Shown here: piece after piece, positions 1 through 4,394 of the stretch
Layout: each line of letters begins with the position of its first letter
Position numbering within the stretch: the stretch's first letter is position 1
Assembly: GCA_029934755.1 (NCBI GenBank)
Contig: JAOZLQ010000133.1
Coordinates: 1-6,595, forward strand
Direction of reading: 5' to 3'
Source of the DNA: Desulfuromusa sp.
GTDB lineage: Bacteria; Desulfobacterota; Desulfuromonadia; Desulfuromonadales; Geopsychrobacteraceae
DNA length: 6,595 nucleotides
Program-made: the position numbers and the translations under genes
Notes under the pieces: model-generated
The model's database searches: none
What the model saw: the letters and a program-made list of their open reading frames with translations, nothing else
What the model was told of the DNA's origin: nothing

Positions 1-361
1 TATCATCAGGATCGCTGGCACTGATGACCAAATTATAAGAGTCTCCCTCTACCAGGCTCTGTGCACCAATAGAATCCAGAACCGGTGGTTGGTTGACGTC
101 TGTTACTGTAATATTGATTGTTTCCACATCACTGGCACTTCCATCACTCACCGTAAATGTCACAGAATAGCTACCAGCTTGATTGAATGCGGGAGTCCAG
201 CTAAAAGCACCGGTTGAACTGGCAAAACCGGCTCCAGCTGGCAAGCCACTAACACTGTAAGTTAAGCTGTCGTCATCGGCATCAGTCGCTGAAATGGAAA
301 AATTTAAAGTGGCACCCTCAAGGATAGATTTATTTCCGACTGAAGATAGAACCGGTGGATT
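1..361 (-). repeat. 90-codon Ig/cadherin-like tandem repeat within the secreted protein gene
   Basis: One full unit (361 to 92) and the start of a second (91 to 1) align with a period of 270 nt. The clearest anchor is the shared string AGAACCGGTGG (plus strand), at 348-358 and 78-88. At protein level, PPVLSSVGNKSILEGATLNF matches PPVLDSIGAQSLVEGDSYNL, and SISATDADD matches VISASDPDD. Such arrays usually continue for many units, so the gene may be long. Confidence 0.75.
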
Positions 362-706
362 ATTTTCACCACCCACTACGGGACTTGTAACTGTATTGGA
401 ATAGGTGCTCTCATTATCTGAAGCGTCATAAGCGGTGACCGCAAAATAATGTTCTTCAGAATCAGACAATCCATTCACGGTAAAAGTCAGAACATTTCCG
501 ACATTGATAGGGGAACTACCTTCCGTTGCCCCAGTTCCATCTAACGGCGCGATTGAAGATCCGGTATCATAGTAAACTTTATAGCCGGACACTTCGCTTG
601 GGCTCGGGTCCCAGGAAAGGGTAACTGTTTTCCCCCACACGTTTGCTGAGAAACCTACAGTTACTAAAGTCAGCAGAATAATTTTTGCGATTGTCAGTGT
701 TTTCAT
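1..706 (-). CDS. Secreted FN3 / cadherin-like repeat protein, 5' part only (runs off the left edge)
   Basis: The reading frame is open from the ATG at 706-704 to the window edge (235 codons). A ribosome binding site GGGAGA lies about 6 nt upstream of the start. Residues 1-25 form a signal peptide: basic start MKTLTIAK, a hydrophobic core, and a plausible cleavage after ..NVWG or after ..GFSA. Residues about 26-108 look like a fibronectin type III domain (TVTLSWDPSPSEVSGYKVYY, then HYFAVTAYDASDNES). From residue 116 a 90-residue Ig/cadherin-like (CADG/He_PIG type) repeat begins with PPVLSSVG and ends in TFTVSDGSA...INITVTDV. A second copy begins at residue 206. The DPDD/DADDD acidic stretches suggest Ca2+ binding. 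Export is inferred from the signal peptide; adhesion or matrix function is inferred from the domains. Expression is probably set by the two riboswitch-terminator units upstream. The C-terminus, and hence any anchor, is not visible. Confidence 0.85.
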   Translation of the reverse strand, partial: MKTLTIAKIILLTLVTVGFSANVWGKTVTLSWDPSPSEVSGYKVYYDTGSSIAPLDGTGATEGSSPINVGNVLTFTVNGLSDSEEHYFAVTAYDASDNESTYSNTVTSPVVGGENNPPVLSSVGNKSILEGATLNFSISATDADDDSLTYSVSGLPAGAGFASSTGAFSWTPAFNQAGSYSVTFTVSDGSASDVETINITVTDVNQPPVLDSIGAQSLVEGDSYNLVISASDPDD

Positions 707-742
707 TTTTTTCTCCCGATGTCCTTTCGTAAATGACTGGAC

Positions 743-782
743 AAAAAATGCGCTCACCACCATTGCCGGAGATGAGCGCATT
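743..782 (-). terminator. Intrinsic terminator of the gene-proximal riboswitch unit
   Basis: On the minus strand a perfect 10-bp stem AATGCGCTCA / TGAGCGCATT (782-773 with 756-747) is extended inward by UCUCC/GGUGG, with one U-U mismatch, around a GGCAAU loop. It runs into a U tract (six Us including the stem end). It lies between the aptamer at 820-902 and the ribosome binding site of the secreted protein gene, the position expected for a transcriptional expression platform. Confidence 0.88.
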
Positions 783-815
783 ATAAAGAAACCGAAATCC
801 TTAGGAAAATGCACT
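775..815 (-). promoter_or_regulatory. Candidate antiterminator pairing for the gene-proximal switch
   Basis: On the minus strand AGTGCATT (815-808) can pair over 8 bp (one G-U) with AATGCGCT (782-775), the 5' arm of the terminator. The same GCATT stretch can instead fold locally with AATGC just upstream (about 820-808). This gives mutually exclusive structures between aptamer and terminator. The pairing is visible in the sequence; its role in switching is inference. Confidence 0.5.
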
Positions 816-819
816 GCAT

Positions 820-902
820 TCTCTTCGGCAACCCGGCTGTCCTATAATTGAGGACCCGTGGTTTTGCGTCACCAGATCTCTCTGGCTTTGCCCTTTCGGA
901 GA
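820..902 (-). promoter_or_regulatory. GEMM-I (cyclic di-GMP-I) riboswitch aptamer, gene-proximal copy
   Basis: Read on the minus strand, the conserved GEMM-I blocks appear in order. First is AAGGGCAAAGCC, then hairpin CCAGA-GAGA-UCUGG with a GNRA tetraloop. Next come GACGCAAAACCACGG and a second hairpin GUCCU...AGGAC, followed by ACAGCCGGGTTGCCGAAG. The ends can close by UCUC/GAGA (902-899 with 823-820). One departure from the usual core is ACGCAAAA where ACGCAAAG is typical. GEMM-I RNAs bind c-di-GMP, and a Geobacter subgroup binds cyclic AMP-GMP. The GGG core here, rather than GAG, favours c-di-GMP, though I am placing that specificity base from memory. It precedes a terminator and the secreted protein gene. 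Confidence 0.92.
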
Positions 903-918
903 TAGTTTATTGTCTTTT

Positions 919-942
919 TACAGTACTTTTCTTTGTACTGTA
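919..942. repeat. Perfect 8-bp inverted repeat in the linker between the two riboswitch units
   Basis: TACAGTAC (919-926) and GTACTGTA (935-942) form a perfect 8-bp stem around an 8-nt loop. No U tract follows it on the minus strand (TAAAAAG follows), so it is not a usual terminator for this leader. It may insulate the folding of the two aptamers or be a protein-binding palindrome. The function is unknown. Confidence 0.5.
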
Positions 943-981
943 GTTGTAAAATCTTAGCCCTTACGATCTTTCTCTGGCCAC

Positions 982-1016
982 AAAAAAAAACGCTCACCTC
1001 AATGCCGAAGTGAGCG
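982..1016 (-). terminator. Intrinsic terminator of the promoter-proximal riboswitch unit
   Basis: On the minus strand the stem CGCTCACTTC / GAGGTGAGCG (1016-1007 with 1000-991, one G-U) closes a GGCATT loop and is followed by nine Us (990-982). Its arms resemble those of the second terminator (GCGCTCA / TGAGCGC), as expected if the whole aptamer-terminator unit was duplicated. Confidence 0.88.
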
Positions 1017-1059
1017 CTTTTCAAGTCAATATTATAAAAGGCTTGAAGAAGTCCGCTGA

Positions 1060-1146
1060 ATCTTCTTCGGCAACCCGGCTGTCCTGAAAACGAGGATCCG
1101 TGGCTTTGCGTCACCGGATCACTCCGGCTTTGCCCTTTCGGTAGAT
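1060..1146 (-). promoter_or_regulatory. GEMM-I (cyclic di-GMP-I) riboswitch aptamer, promoter-proximal copy
   Basis: On the minus strand the blocks are AAGGGCAAAGCC, hairpin CCGGA-GUGA-UCCGG (GNRA loop), GACGCAAAGCCACGG, a shorter hairpin UCCU...AGGA, and ACAGCCGGGTTGCCGAAG. This copy matches the canonical core more closely than the second one. The ends can pair as AUCU/AGAU (1146-1143 with 1063-1060). Just beyond, GAAGAAG (overlapping the aptamer's 3' end) can instead pair with CTTCTTC (about 1051-1045). That offers an alternative fold before the terminator at 982-1016. The two aptamer cores are the same length, offset by exactly 242 nt. Confidence 0.93.
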
Positions 1147-1175
1147 AGCTATTAGCTAAATATATCTATGACTGC

Positions 1176-1204
1176 ACAATATCTAGAGACAATAAAAAAA
1201 TCAA
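1176..1204 (-). promoter_or_regulatory. Candidate sigma70-type promoter for the tandem riboswitch leader
   Basis: On the minus strand TTGATT (1204-1199), a 17-bp spacer and TATTGT (1181-1176) lie about 30 nt before the first aptamer. It sits immediately after the U tract of the maf terminator. The match is moderate (4 of 6 at each hexamer), and the nearby TATATT at about 1165 is an alternative -10. Confidence 0.45.
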
Positions 1205-1206
1205 GT

Positions 1207-1233
1207 AAAAAATGAAAGACGGCTCATCTTTCA
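1207..1233 (-). terminator. Intrinsic terminator at the end of the WYL-hypothetical-maf operon
   Basis: On the minus strand TGAAAGA / TCTTTCA (1233-1227 with 1219-1213) form a 7-bp perfect stem around a 7-nt loop, followed by six Us (1212-1207). The first three bases of the stem are the maf TGA stop codon. Confidence 0.75.
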
Positions 1234-1818
1234 GCTTCCTAAAACGTTGACATCTGCCAGTTCAAGCATGCTAACCAACTTTATTAAAGGAAGACCGATC
1301 AGCGCATTATAGTCGTCACCTTCCATTTTCTCCATCAAAGCGATTCCCAAACCCTCAATTTTAAAAGACCCCGCACAGTCAAATGGTTTTTCCCGTTGCA
1401 AGTAATTATAAATTTGATCATCATTCAGCTTCCGAAAACTGACCGAATAAGTAGCGTAATCTGTTTGCACAATACCGCTACGGCTATCCAGCAATACCAA
1501 CCCAGTATAAAAACAATGTGTTCGCCCAACCATTTGTTTTAATTGTTGGAATGCTGTCTGTAAATTTCCAGGCTTTCCAATCGGGCGCTTACGCTGATCA
1601 ACAAATACCTGATCAGAACCAATAATCAAAGCATCGGGGTGGCATTCAGCAAGGCTTTGAGCTTTTCCAAGAGCCAGATGACGGACTAACAATGCAGGAG
1701 CCACGTTTGGGTCTAGTTCTTCGATGAAATCAGGCGCGACAGCAATAAAGGGCAAACCCAACTGGCGTAAAAGTTGCTGCCGATAAGGGCTAGTTGAAGC
1801 CAGAACAATCTTTCTCAT
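1231..1818 (-). CDS. yceF: YceF-type Maf protein, 7-methyl-GTP pyrophosphatase
   Basis: This is a 195-residue Maf/HAM1-fold nucleotide pyrophosphatase. The family's YceF branch hydrolyses 7-methyl-GTP to 7-methyl-GMP and pyrophosphate and is regarded as a housecleaning enzyme. The N-terminal phosphate-binding motif is LASTSPYRQQLL (residues 6-17). The catalytic-site motif GSDQV (67-71, Asp69) and CAGSFKIEGLGI (148-159) follow, and the end is NALIGLPLI. The CAGSF.EG.GI and EG.D.N.L.GLPL patterns point to YceF rather than the dTTP/UTP-specific YhdE branch. ATG at 1818 is chosen because AAGGA lies about 6 nt upstream; the TTG at 1821 is too close. It is the last gene of the minus-strand cluster, 39 nt after the 124-residue gene, with an overlapping terminator. 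Substrate is inferred from subfamily resemblance. Confidence 0.92.
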   Translation of the reverse strand: MRKIVLASTSPYRQQLLRQLGLPFIAVAPDFIEELDPNVAPALLVRHLALGKAQSLAECHPDALIIGSDQVFVDQRKRPIGKPGNLQTAFQQLKQMVGRTHCFYTGLVLLDSRSGIVQTDYATYSVSFRKLNDDQIYNYLQREKPFDCAGSFKIEGLGIALMEKMEGDDYNALIGLPLIKLVSMLELADVNVLGS

Positions 1819-1857
1819 CAAGATTCCTTTTTCCTACCAGCCACGCTCTTAAAAAAG

Positions 1858-2232
1858 TTAAGCTGCCAGATGGTAATTTGGGCAGTGAACAGAAATATCA
1901 AAAACCTGCTCAAAGGAAGAACTATAGTCTTTTATCGAAACAAGCGTGTGCAGCAAATCTTTAACTGCAGATAACATTTCTTGTTGCAGTAGATCCTCGT
2001 CAACCGCATCAGAAAAAGATTCCAATACTCCCGCTTCAGACCATACCGGAAGAATTTTGGCAAAATCTCTTCCTCCCAGAGAAACTTCCCCTAAAAGTTC
2101 ACAGAAACCATCACCAAGAAGGCCACGAACTACGCAGGTTGATCTATCTCCAGAGCATTGTAAATCTATATCACGGATGTCAAAGTAGATGCTGCATTCT
2201 TTTGTACCATTTGCCGGGGATAACCAGATCAT
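1858..2232 (-). CDS. Unrecognised 124-residue cytoplasmic protein
   Basis: I do not recognise this family. The frame extends upstream to 2301, but the ATG at 2232 has a near-perfect Shine-Dalgarno (AAAGGAGG, 5 nt spacing). The real product is therefore probably 124 residues beginning MIWLSPANGTKE. There is no signal peptide or membrane segment. It is acidic overall, with an alternating beta-like first half (SIYFDIRDIDLQC, CVVRGLLGDGFCELLGEV). A helical stretch follows at about residues 78-101 (DEDLLQQEMLSAVKDLLHTLVSI), and the tail is VFDISVHCPNYHLAA. Five cysteines (13, 26, 33, 44, 117) are spread out, not in a clear metal-binding pattern. It lies 85 nt after the WYL regulator gene and 39 nt before maf, so co-transcription is likely. 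The strong ribosome binding site argues that it is a real, well-translated gene. Confidence 0.75.
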   Translation of the reverse strand: MIWLSPANGTKECSIYFDIRDIDLQCSGDRSTCVVRGLLGDGFCELLGEVSLGGRDFAKILPVWSEAGVLESFSDAVDEDLLQQEMLSAVKDLLHTLVSIKDYSSSFEQVFDISVHCPNYHLAA

Positions 2233-2317
2233 TGCTTCCTCCTTTAAGAAAGTTATCGAGTTACCACCTTTTTCGCACAGCAGCATGTCAGAATATGTCA
2301 CACAGTGAATGTGTTTT

Positions 2318-3322
2318 TTATTGTAAAGCTAAAGCATCTTGCAACCCTGATAAAAATTTCTTGCGCAGTGAATCGGAACCTAAAACCCGAACATGGGGGA
2401 TAAACGAATAAAGCCAGGCAAGAATTTCCTTGTCTCCACTGGCACTGAAGCGGATAACCAGTGAACCATCCTTATTTTCTTCAATCCGTTGATCCGGATG
2501 CCAAACCCGCTCACGAATGAGATGAGCAACTTCTTTATCAAACAACAATTCCAGTTGTTGCGATTCATCTTCAGCAATCAAACCAAAAGCGGTTCCGGTC
2601 AACATTTCTACTCGATAGCCTTCAGGGACTTCAAAGCGTTCTGTCTGCAATTCAACCTTTTCAATCCGTTCAATAGCAAATAACCGCAGTGCTTTTCGAT
2701 TATGTGCATAGCCGCCAATATAGAGTCCGTTTTTAAAAAATAATAAAGTATAGGGATCGATCAAATATTGCGTCTGTTCTCTTTTTGCTGGCCGATAATG
2801 AATCAGACATTGGTATTGCAGCAACAAAGCCTGACGTAAATCTTGAAGCAGTTGATGCTGCTGGGAATAATCTTTAAAACCAAGAAATTTTGGAGATGAA
2901 GCTTCAGCAATCCGTTCCAGATGGGCAACACTACGTGGAGGCATATTTGAACGAATCCGGGCAAAAATTGCCTCAAGGTCATCCTGAAATGGTGTTCCAT
3001 GCAAAAATGCCAGTTGCCCACGACATAAATAGAGCGTCATCAACTCTTCCAGAGAAAAAGTAATCGGTGGAATTTTGCTGAAACCTGACATGAATCGGTA
3101 CAAGACAAACCCATCAGACTGTCGTTCATTGATTAAAGGATACCCGGCATCCAGAAGCGCCTGCAAATCCCGATAGATCGTCCTACGGGTCACCTGACAC
3201 TCTTCCGCCAGGTCATCAACCGTAGCCCCATAGCGCGCTTCAAGAATCCGAATCATGTCATGTAGCCGAGCCGCCTGACTGTACTTTTTTGGAGACCGAC
3301 CAAGCTTTGACTTTAAAATCAT
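2318..3322 (-). CDS. WYL-domain transcriptional regulator (HTH_11-WYL-WCX, YafY type)
   Basis: Product of 334 residues with the usual three-part layout. An N-terminal helix-turn-helix spans residues about 18-60 (LHDMIRILEARYGATVDDLAEE, recognition helix TRRTIYRDLQALLDAG). A WYL ligand-binding domain spans about 170-222 (YLIDPYTLLFFKNGLYIGGY...LRLFAIERI). A C-terminal WCX extension spans about 255-325. The namesake WYL triplet is replaced by LYI in NGLYIGGY, a common variant. Such proteins bind DNA and are thought to sense nucleotides or other small ligands; the target is unknown. The frame is open to an ATG at 3364, but ATG 3322 has GAGG 7 nt upstream. The candidate promoter would also start transcription almost at 3364, so 3322 is preferred. 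It is divergent from the exonuclease gene and heads the cluster with the 124-residue gene and maf. Confidence 0.9.
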   Translation of the reverse strand: MILKSKLGRSPKKYSQAARLHDMIRILEARYGATVDDLAEECQVTRRTIYRDLQALLDAGYPLINERQSDGFVLYRFMSGFSKIPPITFSLEELMTLYLCRGQLAFLHGTPFQDDLEAIFARIRSNMPPRSVAHLERIAEASSPKFLGFKDYSQQHQLLQDLRQALLLQYQCLIHYRPAKREQTQYLIDPYTLLFFKNGLYIGGYAHNRKALRLFAIERIEKVELQTERFEVPEGYRVEMLTGTAFGLIAEDESQQLELLFDKEVAHLIRERVWHPDQRIEENKDGSLVIRFSASGDKEILAWLYSFIPHVRVLGSDSLRKKFLSGLQDALALQ

Positions 3323-3372
3323 TAAACAACCTCGCATCTCATAAAGACCATCGTAAGCTTCCATTTTCTAGC

Positions 3373-3401
3373 AATGTACGAGACAGAAAAAAAAGCGACA
3401 A
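3373..3401 (-). promoter_or_regulatory. Candidate promoter of the WYL regulator operon
   Basis: On the minus strand TTGTCG (3401-3396), a 17-bp spacer containing eight Ts, and TACATT (3378-3373) precede the WYL gene. The predicted start point would fall near 3365, which supports translation from 3322. The match is moderate. Confidence 0.4.
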
Positions 3402-3423
3402 GTAAAAAGATTCCCCACACTCA

Positions 3424-3452
3424 TTGACATCAATCACTCCGTCAGCGAGAAT
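3424..3452 (+). promoter_or_regulatory. Candidate sigma70 promoter of the exonuclease-selenoprotein operon
   Basis: A consensus -35 TTGACA (3424-3429), a 17-bp spacer and GAGAAT (3447-3452, 4 of 6) lie about 30 nt before the exonuclease start codon. It is divergent from the WYL promoter; the two occupy 3373-3452 side by side without overlap. Confidence 0.5.
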
Positions 3453-3481
3453 CAGTAAATAAACTCAAACAAGGATATTTT

Positions 3482-4153
3482 ATGCAAACATTCACCCAAA
3501 TCGACCCCGTTATCGTCCTCGACTTTGAAACCACTGGACTCTACCCGGATAATGGAGATCGGGTCATTGAGATCGGGGCAGTATTACTTCGTAATCAGGA
3601 AATTGTTGATCAATTTCAGAGTCTGGTTAATCCAGGCTTTTTCATCAATCGTGAAATAGAGACCATCACTGGAATTTCCAATGACATGCTCAGTGAAGCG
3701 CCATCAACGCCGGAAGTGATGGAACAATTTGTAAAGTTTATCGATACTTATCCGTTGGTCGCGCACAATGCCTCATTTGATCAGCATTTCCTCGAAACTG
3801 AACTCGGCCATTTTGGTAAAAAACGCCCATTGAACTTTAGCTGTACGTTGCGAATAGCCCGTAGACTTTACCCGGATGTCATCAACTACAAGCTTGAAAC
3901 ACTGGTAAACTACAAAAAAATACCAATCAATGGCCAACTTCACCGGGCACTGGCAGATGCAGAAATGGCAGCACTGCTTTGGGTGAAAATCATTGAAGAT
4001 TTAAAATCCCAATTTGGTTTTGAACATATTTCTTTTGATCTGATGAAAAAGATTGGCAAAATGAATAAAGAAAATGTAGTTGATCTTCTGCAAAAAGAAG
4101 CCGAAGATTCACGCGCAAATCAAATTGACACAACCGGAAATCTCTTTGGATAA
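3482..4153 (+). CDS. DnaQ-type 3'-5' exonuclease (DEDDh superfamily)
   Basis: A 223-residue stand-alone exonuclease of the DNA polymerase III epsilon/RNase T superfamily, predicted to remove nucleotides from 3' ends using two metal ions. All DEDDh motifs are present: ExoI DFETTG (Asp14, Glu16), ExoII HNASFD (95-100, Asp100), and ExoIII HRALADAE (His154, Asp159). A C-terminal extension of about 45 residues (from about 178, FEHISFDLMKKIGKMNKENV...) is rich in lysine and acidic residues. It does not look like the polymerase-alpha-binding tail I would expect of a replicative epsilon, so a repair or RNA-processing role is possible. AAGGA sits 7 nt before the ATG. The selenoprotein gene follows after 19 nt, suggesting one transcript. 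Substrate (DNA or RNA) cannot be told from sequence. Confidence 0.9.
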   Translation: MQTFTQIDPVIVLDFETTGLYPDNGDRVIEIGAVLLRNQEIVDQFQSLVNPGFFINREIETITGISNDMLSEAPSTPEVMEQFVKFIDTYPLVAHNASFDQHFLETELGHFGKKRPLNFSCTLRIARRLYPDVINYKLETLVNYKKIPINGQLHRALADAEMAALLWVKIIEDLKSQFGFEHISFDLMKKIGKMNKENVVDLLQKEAEDSRANQIDTTGNLFG

Positions 4154-4172
4154 ATCAGATAAGGACCATAAA

Positions 4173-4394
4173 GTGAAAGTTAACATAGAATATTGTAATA
4201 GTTGAGGGTATCGACCTCGTGCAGCCAGTCTGGCTGCCAAAATCGAACAACAATTTCCAATTCAAGTTAAACTGATCCCTTCCAGTGGAGGAGTGTTTGA
4301 GATTATTGCCAACGAAACATTGCTCTACTCGAAAAAAGCAACTGGTGAATTCCCCTCTGAGCAAACAGTTATGGAGATGTTGAGATCAATCTAG
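4173..4394 (+). CDS. SelW-like (Rdx family) selenoprotein with in-frame UGA as selenocysteine
   Basis: Read with UGA 4203-4205 as selenocysteine, the frame runs from GTG 4173 to TAG 4392-4394, giving 73 residues. The start is VKVNIEYCNSU, so the redox motif is Cys8-x-x-Sec11, at the N-terminus as in the SelW/SelT/SelH (Rdx) thioredoxin-like family. The rest fits the small alpha/beta fold: RPRAASLAAKIEQQF helix, IQVKLIPSSGGVFEII strands, NETLLYSKKATGEFPSEQTVMEML tail. The SSGGVFEI and LLYSKKATGEFP stretches match the usual SelW pattern. AAGGA lies 7 nt before the GTG. A stem-loop suited to be a SECIS follows the UGA. The protein is probably a cytosolic thiol/selenol oxidoreductase; the partner is unknown. 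A standard gene caller would miss it. The alternative, a pseudogene with a nonsense mutation, is unlikely because UGA falls exactly at the catalytic position. Confidence 0.88.
4203..4237 (+). promoter_or_regulatory. Bacterial SECIS element for UGA recoding
   Basis: The UGA (4203-4205) is followed by a 7-bp stem GCAGCCA / UGGCUGC (4221-4227 with 4231-4237) around a GUC loop, equivalently 6 bp around AGUCU. The loop G is 23 nt past the UGA. That suits the bacterial requirement for a hairpin shortly downstream with a G(U) at the apical loop for SelB. A small hairpin GAGG/CCUC (4204-4207 with 4215-4218) may stack below it. Confidence 0.75.

Noticed and set aside
906..981. Internal promoter between the two riboswitch units
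   Set aside because: The best -35/-10 pair I could find (TTTACA, TACTGT) has a 19-bp spacer and poor matches, so there is no good evidence that the second unit is transcribed alone.
869..1114. 81-codon minus-strand ORF across the leader
   Set aside because: It overlaps both aptamers and the first terminator, has low-complexity coding content and no ribosome binding site; the RNA structures explain this sequence.
2296..2324. Possible plus-strand terminator: ACACA/TGTGT hairpin followed by Ts
   Set aside because: Only a 5-bp AT-rich stem, no plus-strand gene ends here, and on the minus strand it lacks a U tract inside the operon.
1946..2411. Plus-strand ORFs over the 124-residue gene and the WYL gene end
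   Set aside because: No ribosome binding site or recognisable product; both are opposite well-supported minus-strand genes.
4203..4205. Selenoprotein frame as a pseudogene with a nonsense mutation
   Set aside because: The stop is UGA exactly at the Rdx catalytic selenol position after Cys-x-x, with a hairpin at the right distance and an intact frame on both sides.
4155..4364. 69-codon minus-strand ORF
   Set aside because: It is antisense to the selenoprotein gene, which has a ribosome-binding site, the CxxU motif and a hairpin; the antisense product resembles nothing.
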